Origin: SZUA-430 sp044220975 | Lineage (GTDB): Bacteria; Pseudomonadota; Alphaproteobacteria; Micropepsales; Micropepsaceae | Assembly (NCBI GenBank): GCA_044220975.1 | Contig: JBGAPZ010000013.1 | Coordinates: forward strand, 1 to 64,000 | Reading direction: 5' to 3' | DNA length: 64,000 nucleotides | In this document: piece after piece, positions 8,445 to 17,322 of the stretch | How positions within the stretch are numbered: position 1 is the first letter of the stretch | Layout of the letters: the number at the start of each line of letters is the position of its first letter | Translations under genes and position numbers: made by a program | Notes under the pieces: generated by a model | The model's input: only the letters and a program-made list of their open reading frames with translations | What the model was told of the DNA's origin: nothing | The model's database searches: none

Positions 8445-9371
8445 CTACTGGGCCAGGATTTTGCTTGTCGCTGGTTGTTGCAGGGCTCGGCGTAGAGCCG
8501 CCGCCGCCGTATTTGCAAAGCCTAAGTTGCCGGAAAGGCGGCGTGCCGATCCGATGAGAATGGGACGGCCCTGCGCTCCCGCTTCGGCGGCGACGATCGC
8601 TTGACACTGACCGCTGTAGTTCGCACCGGAACAGACTTGCCACGGCTCGGCGCCATCAACGGTCAGACTTGCGCTTTGCGTTGGCCAGCCTGCGGTGGCC
8701 AAGTTCGCTGTGTTCTGCGAGAGCACGCGTGCGACGCCCTTGAAGTTTGCGTTCGCGTACATCGTGAGAACCGAGGGCGCCTGGCGTTCGTTGCCGGACA
8801 CCAAGATATCCGGATGCGGCACATAAGACTTAAAGATCGTATCGAAGCCTGCGAGTGCCGGTTCGAAGTATTGCGTCAGCGTCATGCACATGACGAAGTG
8901 CATGCTGCCCGGCACGAAATGAAGTTCGGTCATGCCTTTGGCTGATTCCGTCTTTCCGTCCTTTGTTCCGCTGCCCGTGAAGACGATGTAGTGAATCTTG
9001 CGGCCGGATTGTTCGCGCGAACCGGACACGTCGAGCGTCATCGTGAAGTTCGGGTCGGTCGACTTCATCGTCTTCTGCCAGAACTCCTTCGTCAGTTGAG
9101 CATCGACAGCGTCGTTGATGTCTTCCTGGCTGAACGATCGCGAACCCGGGACATCCATATAGAGACCCATACACACACCGTCGTACGGCGAGGCTTCGGA
9201 TTTCTCATGGAGAAATGCAAACGTCATAGCCTTGCGATCTTCGAGTGTTTGCGATGACCAGCCATCGGGACGCGTGACGTCAAAACGTCCATCGGGGTCT
9301 TTGTAGGTGTCGGCGCGAGCCGGGACCAAGAGCGCTAGAAATACGGCAAGTCCTGCAAGCAAGCGGAGCAT
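8445..9371 (-). CDS. Secreted protein with C-terminal beta/gamma-crystallin-like domain
   Basis: This 308-residue protein begins with a clear Sec signal peptide (hydrophobic residues 3-17, likely cleavage after PARA-D). Residues 22-200 form a domain I do not recognise; its opening YKDPDGRFDVTRPDGW resembles other periplasmic proteins of unknown role. Residues about 210-275 carry two crystallin-type motifs (MYANANFKG and WQVCSGANYSGQC), the Greek-key fold also found in microbial calcium-binding proteins. The two cysteines in the second motif could form a disulfide. It lies downstream of the CoxL-like gene on the same strand, with a 120-bp gap. Confidence 0.7.
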   Translation of the reverse strand: MLRLLAGLAVFLALLVPARADTYKDPDGRFDVTRPDGWSSQTLEDRKAMTFAFLHEKSEASPYDGVCMGLYMDVPGSRSFSQEDINDAVDAQLTKEFWQKTMKSTDPNFTMTLDVSGSREQSGRKIHYIVFTGSGTKDGKTESAKGMTELHFVPGSMHFVMCMTLTQYFEPALAGFDTIFKSYVPHPDILVSGNERQAPSVLTMYANANFKGVARVLSQNTANLATAGWPTQSASLTVDGAEPWQVCSGANYSGQCQAIVAAEAGAQGRPILIGSARRLSGNLGFANTAAAALRRALQQPATSKILAQ

Positions 9372-9493
9372 GGGATTTTCTCGTTGGTTGGAGCGGCGAG
9401 ACTCGGAGCAGAATAGTGCCGGCTACACGCGTTGGCACGCACGCAGCAGGGGATTTCTGCCGGGCTTTCCACTACAGGCGTGTTTAGCGCTGG

Positions 9494-11806
9494 TTACGCA
9501 GCGGCCTTGCCCTTCGTAATTTCCCAAATCTTCAGCGGCGTTAGCGGCATGTCGATGTGGGAAATGCCGTACGGCGCCAAAGCGTTGACGACCGCATTCA
9601 CGTAGGCCGGCGCGGCGCCGACGGTGCCAGCCTCGCCGCAGCCTTTGACACCGAGCGGGTTCGTCTTGCACGGAATTTCGTTCGTCTTGAACGTCATCAT
9701 CGGGAAGTTGTCGGCCCGCGGCATCCAGTAGTCCATGAACGAGCCGGTGACGAGCTGGGCCGACGTTTCGTCGTAGACGGCGATTTCGCCCATCGCTTGG
9801 CCCAGGCCTTGGACCACGCCGCCGTGGACTTGGCCCGCGACCAGAAGTGGGTTCACGATCTTTCCGAAGTCGTCGACGATTGTGTAGCGCGTGATGTCGG
9901 TCGTTCCGGTTTCCGGGTCAATCTCGACTTCGCAAATGTGGCAACCGTTCGGCCAAGTGTTCGACGCATTCTTGAATTCGCCGTCCGCGGCGATGCCTTC
10001 GATGTCTTCGACGTTCGCCTGTGTCTTGGCGATGCGCGCGACTTCGAAGAGGCCGAGACTGCGGTCGGTGCCGGCGATGCGGAATTTCGCGTCGGCGTAC
10101 TCGATATCGCCCAGTGCTGCCTCGAGTTCGTTCGAGGCGATCGCTTTGCCCTTCTCGACTATGTCTTTGACAGCGACGCCGATTGCGCCGCCAGCCATCG
10201 TTAGCGAGCGCGAGCCGCCGGTACCGCCGCCTGCCTTGAGTGCGTCGGTGTCGCCGGAGGTCACTTTCACGATCTCGATTGGGATCTGCAGCCGCTCGGC
10301 GACGAGTTGCGCATAGGCGGTCTCGTGACCCTGGCCGTTCGACTGCGTGCCTGCGATGACGTGAACTTCGCCGTCAGCGCGGACTTCGATGTGCGCCATC
10401 TCGAACCCGCCCGCCGTCTTTTCGACGTAGTAGGCCATGCCGATGCCGGCGCGTTTGCCGCGCGCCTTTGCGGCGGAAGCTCGCGTAGCAAAGCCTTGCC
10501 AGTCGGCGAGTTTGATCGCGTCGTCCATGTTGTGTGCGAACTCGCCGCTATCGAGGACGTTCTTCGACGGGAACGTGTAGGGCAATTGCGCGGGTTGGAT
10601 GAAATTCTTGCGGCGCAAGTCGGCCGCGTCGATTTTGAGTTCGGCGGCGGCCAGATCGATTAAGCGCTCGATGACGTAAGCGGCTTCCGGGCGCCCTGCG
10701 CCGCGATATGCATCAACCGGGACGGTGTTCGTGAAGACACACTTCGTGGCCGTATAGAACGCGGGGATTGCGTAGACGCCGACCTGCATGCCGGGGGCCG
10801 CCATCGTGGGCACGAACGGCGCGAAGTGCGAGAGATAGCCGCCCATTGCCGCCGTCGTCATCGTGCGGATCGCAGTAATGCGATGGTCTTTGTCGAGCGC
10901 GATTGCCGTCTCGGTGACGTGATCGCGGCCTTGCGTGTCGGAGAGAAATGCCTCGGTACGTTCGGATACCCACTTCACAGGGCGACCAACTTGCTTCGCC
11001 GCAAAGAGAACCAACGGATATTCGTGATAGATAAACGACTTCATGCCGAAGCCGCCGCCAACGTCCTTGGTGATGACGCGCAGTTGCTCGTTCTCGATGC
11101 CGAGGATGAATTTTGCTATCGCGGCGCGCATGCCGTGTACGCCTTGGCTGCCGGTATAGAGCGTGTATTTACCGGTTGCCTTGTCGAAGGCGCCCATGCA
11201 GGCGCGCGGCTCCATCGCGTTCACGACGACGCGCTGGTTGACGAGCTTCAAATTTGTAACGTGCGCAGCCTTTGCGAAGGCGGCATCGACGGCTGCCTTG
11301 TCGCCCAATTCGTGGTCTAGGGCGACGTTCGACTTTGCGCCCGGGTGGATCGGCGGCGCCGTAAGAGCCGCCACCGTGTCGGCAATCGCGGGAAGCTCCT
11401 CGTAGTGGGCATTGATCATCTCAGCCGCGTCGCGCGCTTGTGCAGCGGTTTCGGCGACGACCATCGCAACCGGTTCACCCAGGTGGGCGACGCGGTCTTT
11501 GGCAAGCGCATGACGCTCCGGGATAAACATTGGCGAGCCGTCCCGGTTCGGCATGACGGCTACGCAGGGCAACGGCTTGATGCCCGCACCCGCTAGATCT
11601 TTGTTTGTGTAGACTGCGATGACGCCGGGGGCGCTGCGCGCATGCAGCGTATCGACCTCGCGCAGCTTCGCGTGAGCGTGCGGTGAGCGCAGCAACACCA
11701 TGTGCACCGCGCCAGGCAGGGTTAGGTCGTCGGTGAACTGTCCTTTGCCCGTGATGAGACGATCGTCTTCGAGCCGGGGAACCGGCTGACCTGCACCAAA
11801 CTTCAT
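9494..11806 (-). CDS. Xanthine dehydrogenase/CoxL-family molybdopterin-binding subunit
   Basis: This 770-residue protein starts at the ATG at 11806, where MKFGAGQPVPRLED is the usual family N-terminus. An upstream in-frame extension only reads through the end of the aldolase gene. Molybdopterin-cofactor motifs include GGGFGMK (250-256), AYRGAGRPEA (366-375), GTQSNGQGHET and GCGEAGTVG with the catalytic Glu at 725. The AYRGAGR loop differs from the AYRCSFR loop of true aerobic CO dehydrogenase (form I), so the substrate is probably a small organic molecule rather than CO. The medium (FAD) and small (2Fe-2S) subunit genes that normally accompany it are absent here. It follows a class II aldolase gene by 10 bp. 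Confidence 0.9.
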   Translation of the reverse strand: MKFGAGQPVPRLEDDRLITGKGQFTDDLTLPGAVHMVLLRSPHAHAKLREVDTLHARSAPGVIAVYTNKDLAGAGIKPLPCVAVMPNRDGSPMFIPERHALAKDRVAHLGEPVAMVVAETAAQARDAAEMINAHYEELPAIADTVAALTAPPIHPGAKSNVALDHELGDKAAVDAAFAKAAHVTNLKLVNQRVVVNAMEPRACMGAFDKATGKYTLYTGSQGVHGMRAAIAKFILGIENEQLRVITKDVGGGFGMKSFIYHEYPLVLFAAKQVGRPVKWVSERTEAFLSDTQGRDHVTETAIALDKDHRITAIRTMTTAAMGGYLSHFAPFVPTMAAPGMQVGVYAIPAFYTATKCVFTNTVPVDAYRGAGRPEAAYVIERLIDLAAAELKIDAADLRRKNFIQPAQLPYTFPSKNVLDSGEFAHNMDDAIKLADWQGFATRASAAKARGKRAGIGMAYYVEKTAGGFEMAHIEVRADGEVHVIAGTQSNGQGHETAYAQLVAERLQIPIEIVKVTSGDTDALKAGGGTGGSRSLTMAGGAIGVAVKDIVEKGKAIASNELEAALGDIEYADAKFRIAGTDRSLGLFEVARIAKTQANVEDIEGIAADGEFKNASNTWPNGCHICEVEIDPETGTTDITRYTIVDDFGKIVNPLLVAGQVHGGVVQGLGQAMGEIAVYDETSAQLVTGSFMDYWMPRADNFPMMTFKTNEIPCKTNPLGVKGCGEAGTVGAAPAYVNAVVNALAPYGISHIDMPLTPLKIWEITKGKAAA

Positions 11807-11816
11807 CGTTGTTGCC

Positions 11817-12596
11817 TTAGTTGCGGTAGCTGGGATCTTTGCGGTCGAGCAGGCGGAGCATTGCCGGCCACACCAATTTGTCGGCAAAGGCGCTGCTGTC
11901 GTTCATTCCCGAAACCTGGCCCGTGACGACCTGCGGAACGCCATCGTTCGGCTGGTTGATCTTCGCGCCGCCGGCCAGCGCCTTAACTTGGATGGTGCAG
12001 GCTCGCTCTAGATTGTAGAGGCGCAAGAACGCGTCCGCGCAAGTTTTACCAACCGTCAAAGTGCCGTGATTGCGCAGGATGAAAAGGTTCTTCGTCCCGA
12101 GGTCTTTCACCAGCCGCGGACGTTCATCATGGTTGAGCGCGACGCCTTCATAGTCATGGTAGGCGACATCAGCGTGGACGAGCATCGCGTGTTGGCTGAT
12201 CGGAAGCAGGCCATGCGATTGGCACGAGACGGCGACGCCATCGGCAGTGTGCACATGGATGACGGCCTGCGCGTCTTCGCGAGCCATGTGGATCGCAGAG
12301 TGGATCGTGAAGCCCGCCGGGTTCACGGGATGGGGGCTTTCCATCACCTTGTTGCCGTCGACGTCGATCTTCACGAGGCTTGAGGCTGTGATCTCGTCGA
12401 AGGTCATGCCGTAGGGATTGATCAAGAAGTGATGCTCCGGCCCTGGAATGCGCGCGGAGATGTGGGTGAAAATCATATCGGCCCAGCCGTGATGCGCGAC
12501 CAAGCGGTAGGTGGCGGCGAGGTCGGTGCGGATCTGCCATTCCTCTTTCGAAACCTTATCGCGGACGGACGGGATGGCGTGCAAAGCGGCGGACAT
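11817..12596 (-). CDS. Class II aldolase/adducin family protein
   Basis: This 259-residue protein has the class II aldolase fold. The zinc ligands are visible as H114-V-H116 in VIHVHTADG and as His in FILRNHGTLTVG. Family members cleave phosphorylated sugars such as fuculose- or rhamnulose-phosphate, or dehydrate methylthioribulose phosphate. Bacterial proteins of this subtype often have unknown substrates. It lies 10 bp upstream of the CoxL-like gene, so the two are probably co-transcribed, and the glycerol kinase gene precedes it on the same strand. Confidence 0.88.
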   Translation of the reverse strand: MSAALHAIPSVRDKVSKEEWQIRTDLAATYRLVAHHGWADMIFTHISARIPGPEHHFLINPYGMTFDEITASSLVKIDVDGNKVMESPHPVNPAGFTIHSAIHMAREDAQAVIHVHTADGVAVSCQSHGLLPISQHAMLVHADVAYHDYEGVALNHDERPRLVKDLGTKNLFILRNHGTLTVGKTCADAFLRLYNLERACTIQVKALAGGAKINQPNDGVPQVVTGQVSGMNDSSAFADKLVWPAMLRLLDRKDPSYRN

Positions 12597-12650
12597 AGGC
12601 GATCTCCAAATACGGTTCGGTTCAAGAGTGGCCCCTGGGTCAGGCCGCTG

Positions 12651-14156
12651 TCAATTCATGCGTTGGGTTAGAACCCGTCCAATGGCGTCCTTCCAGCCGG
12701 CGTACTTGGCGTCGCGTTCGTCGGCGCCGATTTTGGGCTCGAACCGGCGATCGCAGCGCCAACTCGAGGCGACTTCGTCGAGTGACGAATAGATGCCGGC
12801 GCCGAGCCCCGCTAGATAAGCGGCACCCAGCGCAGTGGTTTCCACGACTTCGGGTCGTTCAATAGGGCGGCCTGTGAGGTCGGCGAGCCACTGGCAGAAA
12901 ACGTCGTTCACCACCATGCCGCCGTCGACGCGCAGCGCGGCTGGAGATCCTAAACCCGCCGCCGACATGTCGGCGGCCATCGCTTCGAGGAGGTCGCGCG
13001 TTTGGAAGCAAACGGACTCGAGGCCCGCTTTTGCGATCTCGGCGTGGCCGCTGTCGCGCGTTAGGCCTACGATCGCGCCGCGCGCTTCGGCGTCCCAATA
13101 AGGTGCGCCGAGGCCGACAAACGCCGGCACGAGATACACGCGCGAGCGCGCGTCCGCTTTGCGTGCGAGTTCGGCGCTGTCGGCAGACGACTTGAAGAGC
13201 TTTAAGCCGTCGCGCAGCCATTGGATCGTCGCGCCCGCCATGAAGATCGAACCTTCGAGCGCGTAGGTGCGCTTGCCACCGGTCGAATAAGCGATTGTGG
13301 ATAGGAGGCGATTGCGGGACGGCGCCATCGCGGGACCGGTGTTGACCAGCGCGAAACAGCCGGTTCCGTAGGTCGACTTCATCAAGCCTTCGCGGAGGCA
13401 AGCTTGGCCGACTGTCGCTGCTTGTTGGTCGCCAGCAATGCCTGTGATGGAGATCGACGCACCGAATAGCTTTTCTTCGGTGGTGCCGTAGTTGGCTGCG
13501 GAATCGTGCACGGCGGGTAGGACGGCATGCGGGATATTCAACGCGTCTAAGATCTCGCCGTCCCAGCGGCCTTGGACGATGTCGTAGAGAAGGGTGCGCG
13601 AGGCGTTTGTGGTGTCGGTCGCGTGCACCTTGCCGCCGGTCAGGCGATAGACCAGCCAGCTGTCGATCGTTCCAAATGCGAGTTCGCCTTTCTCGGCGCG
13701 CGCTCGGGCGCCCGGAATATTGTCGAGCAGCCACGCAAGCTTGGTGCCGGAAAAATAGGGGTCGAGTAGCAGACCGGTCTTTGCGGCGATTGCGCTTTCC
13801 TTGCCTTCGTTTTTCATGCGCGCGCAGGTCGCTGCGGTGCGGCGATCCTGCCAGACGATCGCCTTGTAAATTGGTGCGCCGGTCTTTCGGTCCCACAGGA
13901 CGGTCGTCTCGCGTTGATTCGTGATGCCAATTGCGGCGACTTCATTGGCGTGGCCGGAGATCACCTCTCGGCTGACCTTCAGCGTCGCTTGCCAGATTTC
14001 TTCCGCATCGTGTTCGACCCAGCCGTCTTGGGGGTAGAACTGCATGTGTTCGGCTTGTGCGACTTTGAGTGGCGTACCGTTCGTGTCGAACAGGATGGCG
14101 CGACTCGAGGTCGTGCCCTGATCGATGCTGAGGAGTTTGCGGGCCTTGGTGGTCAT
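12651..14156 (-). CDS. glpK: Glycerol kinase
   Basis: This 501-residue protein has the length and sequence of GlpK. The FGGY-kinase phosphate-binding motif DQGTTSSRAILFD starts at residue 12. The segments WQDRR, GTIDSWLVYRLTGG, STYGTGCF and LRVDGG are diagnostic. It phosphorylates glycerol to sn-glycerol 3-phosphate with ATP. No glycerol facilitator or glycerol-3-phosphate dehydrogenase is adjacent. It is divergent from moaA across a 111-bp intergenic region and is followed by the aldolase gene 54 bp downstream. Confidence 0.96.
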   Translation of the reverse strand: MTTKARKLLSIDQGTTSSRAILFDTNGTPLKVAQAEHMQFYPQDGWVEHDAEEIWQATLKVSREVISGHANEVAAIGITNQRETTVLWDRKTGAPIYKAIVWQDRRTAATCARMKNEGKESAIAAKTGLLLDPYFSGTKLAWLLDNIPGARARAEKGELAFGTIDSWLVYRLTGGKVHATDTTNASRTLLYDIVQGRWDGEILDALNIPHAVLPAVHDSAANYGTTEEKLFGASISITGIAGDQQAATVGQACLREGLMKSTYGTGCFALVNTGPAMAPSRNRLLSTIAYSTGGKRTYALEGSIFMAGATIQWLRDGLKLFKSSADSAELARKADARSRVYLVPAFVGLGAPYWDAEARGAIVGLTRDSGHAEIAKAGLESVCFQTRDLLEAMAADMSAAGLGSPAALRVDGGMVVNDVFCQWLADLTGRPIERPEVVETTALGAAYLAGLGAGIYSSLDEVASSWRCDRRFEPKIGADERDAKYAGWKDAIGRVLTQRMN

Positions 14157-14267
14157 GCGGTGGGTCCGGCGGATGGGGAGACGATCGGCGCAATGTTAGC
14201 CACGATTCCCACGCCAGTGCGACTGTCTCCCACTGGACGCCGGGGCGATGGCTGCTAAGTTGCCCGT

Positions 14268-15257
14268 ATGCTCGACCGTTTTGGCCGCCAGATAACCTAT
14301 CTTCGCGTGTCGGTGACTGACCGTTGCGACTTCCGTTGCACGTACTGCATGGCGGAGGACATGACGTTTCTGCCGAAGGCGGACCTGCTGACGCTGGAGG
14401 AGCTCGACCGGCTCTGTTCGGTGTTCGTCGCAAAAGGGGTTCGCAAGCTGCGGCTGACCGGTGGGGAGCCGCTGGTCCGGCGCAATGTAATGAACCTTGT
14501 CCGCAGTCTGGGCCGGCATTTGCGGAGCGGGGCGTTGGACGAACTCACTCTCACGACGAACGGCAGTCAGCTCGCGAAGTTTGCCGGCGATTTGAAGGCG
14601 GCAGGTGTCGAGCGTATCAACGTCTCGCTCGACACGCTCGATCCGGCGCGGTTTCGCGACATCACGCGGTGGGGCAAGATCGAGCCGGTGCTTCAAGGGA
14701 TCGATGCGGCGTTGGCATCCGGCTTGAAGGTCAAGATCAACGCGGTGGCCCTGCGCGGCATCAATGAAGACGAAATCGAAACGTTGATGACGTGGGCCCA
14801 CGGGAAGGGCATGGCCTTCACGCTGATCGAAACGATGCCGATGGGCGAGATCGACACCGATCGCACCGACCAATACTTGCCACTGTCGTTGGTGCGTACA
14901 CGACTGGCGCAACGGTTCACACTGGAAGAAAGCGACTATCGCACCGGCGGGCCCGCGCGCTATGTGCGCGTTGCGGAGACAGGCGGGCGGCTTGGATTCA
15001 TTACGCCGCTCACGCACAATTTCTGCGAGAGCTGCAATCGCGTGCGGCTGACATGCACGGGCACGCTTTATATGTGCCTCGGTCAAGACGATGCGGCGGA
15101 TTTGCGCAAGCCGTTGCGAGCGAGCGCGGACGATGCGTTGCTGCATGCGGCGATCGACGAGGCGATTTCGCGCAAGCCGAAGGGGCATGACTTTGCGATT
15201 GATCGCCGGCGGCAAGCGCCTGCTGTGGCGCGCCATATGTCGGTGACCGGCGGCTGA
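14268..15257 (+). CDS. moaA: GTP 3',8-cyclase MoaA
   Basis: This 329-residue radical-SAM enzyme performs the first step of molybdenum-cofactor biosynthesis, converting GTP to 3',8-cyclo-GTP. The N-terminal cluster motif C-x3-C-x2-C is Cys20, Cys24 and Cys27. The C-terminal cluster uses Cys253, Cys256 and Cys270 (C-x2-C-x13-C). The essential double glycine is present at the very C-terminus. The location 2.5 kb from a molybdenum hydroxylase gene fits functionally. Its TGA overlaps the nadK ATG (TGATG). The other moa genes are not in this window. Confidence 0.97.
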   Translation: MLDRFGRQITYLRVSVTDRCDFRCTYCMAEDMTFLPKADLLTLEELDRLCSVFVAKGVRKLRLTGGEPLVRRNVMNLVRSLGRHLRSGALDELTLTTNGSQLAKFAGDLKAAGVERINVSLDTLDPARFRDITRWGKIEPVLQGIDAALASGLKVKINAVALRGINEDEIETLMTWAHGKGMAFTLIETMPMGEIDTDRTDQYLPLSLVRTRLAQRFTLEESDYRTGGPARYVRVAETGGRLGFITPLTHNFCESCNRVRLTCTGTLYMCLGQDDAADLRKPLRASADDALLHAAIDEAISRKPKGHDFAIDRRRQAPAVARHMSVTGG

Positions 15258-16024
15258 TGCGCTACAAGAAACCCTCTTTTGCGGCATCGAATGCGCCGGA
15301 GGCGCAAGCGGCCTTGCGCGAACTCACGAAGCGTTATGGCAATGCGAAGGCCGATGCGGACGTCATCGTGGCGCTTGGCGGCGACGGGTTCATGCTTCAA
15401 TCCGTGCACAAGAACCACAAGCGGGGCTTGCCGATTTACGGCATGAACTGCGGTTCGGTCGGGTTCTTGATGAACGAGTATTCGCCGAACGATTTTCTGG
15501 CGAGGCTGGACATCACCGAGGCGCAGGCGATCCATCCGTTGCGCATGAAAGTGAAGACGGCTTCCGGCAAATCGCAAACTGCGCTTGCGTTCAACGAAGT
15601 GTCGATGCTGCGCGAGACGCGGCAGGCGGCGAAGCTGCGAATTTCAATCGATGGCATCGTCCGGCTGGAGGAGCTGATTTGCGATGGCATCTTGCTTTCA
15701 ACGCCGGCGGGATCGACCGCTTACAATCTCTCGGTCAACGGTCCGATCTTGCCGATCGACGCGGCGCTGCTCGCGTTGACGCCGATCAGCGCATTCCGGC
15801 CGCGGCGTTGGCGCGGAGCGCTGCTTGCGCGTGCGGCGAAGGTGGTATTCGAGATTCTTGAGGCCGACAAGCGGCCGGTCAGCGCGGTTGCCGATCACAC
15901 TGAGGTGCGCGAGGTCACGGAAGTGATCGTCGCCGAAGATCCAACCGTGGCCGCGACCATCCTCTTCGACCCAGATCGCTCACTGCAAGAGCGCATCCTG
16001 GCCGAGCAGTTCGTGACGGCTTAA
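15257..16024 (+). CDS. nadK: NAD kinase
   Basis: This 255-residue protein has the catalytic GGDG motif at residues 41-44, followed by GMNCGSVGFLMNEY and the diagnostic TPAGSTAYNLSVNGPI segment. It phosphorylates NAD to NADP using ATP. It is translationally coupled to moaA, sharing one base between stop and start. Its TAA directly abuts the stop of the convergent DUF1304 gene. Confidence 0.96.
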   Translation: MRYKKPSFAASNAPEAQAALRELTKRYGNAKADADVIVALGGDGFMLQSVHKNHKRGLPIYGMNCGSVGFLMNEYSPNDFLARLDITEAQAIHPLRMKVKTASGKSQTALAFNEVSMLRETRQAAKLRISIDGIVRLEELICDGILLSTPAGSTAYNLSVNGPILPIDAALLALTPISAFRPRRWRGALLARAAKVVFEILEADKRPVSAVADHTEVREVTEVIVAEDPTVAATILFDPDRSLQERILAEQFVTA

Positions 16025-16390
16025 TCAGACCTGTTTCGGTCGAGCCAACAAGACGAACAACAAAGCGACGGCGGCGGGTGCGCCTTGCGTGAACAGGATC
16101 GTGAGCTTTGCGGTCATTGCGCCGAATACGCCGGCCGCGATCACGCATACAAGGAAGAACACGCGCAGATCGCGCCGGCCGGACACGGCAGCCCAGGCGA
16201 GCCCACCCGCCAGCAGCAAATTGTAGAGCCCTTGGTTGGCGGCCAGAACCGCCGTCGTGTTCATGAACTCCGGGGATTGGGCGAAGATGCGCTGGCCAAT
16301 GGGCCCAGTCCAAAGAAACATCTCAAGTACCGCGAAGCCAGCGTGAATCAATGCCACGAGAAAGACCAAGAGACCTGCGAACGCGTTCAT
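16025..16390 (-). CDS. DUF1304 family membrane protein
   Basis: This 121-residue protein has four hydrophobic segments. It carries the family landmarks HAGFAVLEMFLW near residue 16 and NQGLYNLLLAGGL near residue 52. No function is established for the family. An AGGAG ribosome site precedes the ATG. It lies 12 bp downstream of the NUDIX gene and is probably co-transcribed with it. Confidence 0.85.
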   Translation of the reverse strand: MNAFAGLLVFLVALIHAGFAVLEMFLWTGPIGQRIFAQSPEFMNTTAVLAANQGLYNLLLAGGLAWAAVSGRRDLRVFFLVCVIAAGVFGAMTAKLTILFTQGAPAAVALLFVLLARPKQV

Positions 16391-16402
16391 GCGCTGTTTC
16401 TC

Positions 16403-17194
16403 CTATCCACGGACCGCAGACATTGGTTCTTCTATGACGCCGTAACCGGCGTCCGGCGGGATCGTCAGCAGCTGCTTGCCGTGCTTGGAGATTACTTTCG
16501 GCTCAACGGTGACGATGCGGTCGGTTTTTGCCCTGGCGATCGCTTCTGCGACGGTTTTGCTCTGCCCCAGCTTCACCAGGTTCAATTTCGTTGGGAAGAT
16601 GATTGTCCAGCGTTTGTCTTCGATCGCCTCATTGGGATTGACCCAAACGGAGTCGACGGATTCCGATCCGTCGTGGCGGCCAAGTTGGCCCTCGGGTGTT
16701 GCTGCCAAATAGAAGAACGTGTCGAACCGCTTTGGCATGAAGACGGGCGTCACCCAATGTGCAAAGGGGATGAGCGCATCGCATGCCAAGCGAAGCTTCT
16801 CGCGCGTCAGAAATTCCGCAAGACCGACTTCGCTGTTGTTCAGCCTGGGACGCCAACTTGCCAGCGCACTGGAAGCGGCGGCATCGATGTAAGCGTTGGA
16901 GCCTGGTTTGCGGGCAAGCAGAATGCCCGACTCTTCGAAGCCTTCGCGGACAGCGCAGGCGATTAAACTCAAGCGCAAATCATCAAGCTTATCGGCGCCG
17001 TCGGCGTGGTCGCGTAGCGCGGGATCGTTGTCGTGCGAGTCGAGTTTGCCGCCCGGAAAGACTAAGGCGCCTGACGCAAAATCGATCTGATGATGTCGCT
17101 TTACCATGAATACTTCGAGACCGGACGCGCCGTCGCGCAAAAGCATGATCGTCGCGGAAGGCAGGGGATTTGCGGCTTTTTTGGCGTCTGACAT
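16403..17194 (-). CDS. NUDIX hydrolase
   Basis: I start this 263-residue protein at the ATG at 17194, with GAGAG about seven bases upstream, rather than at a TTG 12 bases earlier. The NUDIX box is recognisable around LVFPGGKLD (residues 45-52) and AVREGFEESG (81-90), with the metal-binding R-E-x-x-E-E core. A long insertion between the two parts is typical of the NUDT7/NUDT19-like branch, which hydrolyses CoA derivatives. The substrate here is not determined. Confidence 0.88.
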   Translation of the reverse strand: MSDAKKAANPLPSATIMLLRDGASGLEVFMVKRHHQIDFASGALVFPGGKLDSHDNDPALRDHADGADKLDDLRLSLIACAVREGFEESGILLARKPGSNAYIDAAASSALASWRPRLNNSEVGLAEFLTREKLRLACDALIPFAHWVTPVFMPKRFDTFFYLAATPEGQLGRHDGSESVDSVWVNPNEAIEDKRWTIIFPTKLNLVKLGQSKTVAEAIARAKTDRIVTVEPKVISKHGKQLLTIPPDAGYGVIEEPMSAVRG

Positions 17195-17322
17195 CGAAGC
17201 TCTCAAGTTAGTTCAAAACTTAGCAATTCAAATACTCAATCGCCGCTGGAGGCTCCCTTAAAGGGTTGTCCGGTAAACCTAGTGCGAAGCGGCACAGGAC
17301 CGCACCAGCAGAGGTTTGCCCC

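Noticed and set aside
9494..11806. Annotation of the CoxL-like protein as carbon monoxide dehydrogenase
   Set aside because: The active-site loop is AYRGAGR rather than the AYRCSFR of form I CO dehydrogenase, and the other subunits are missing.
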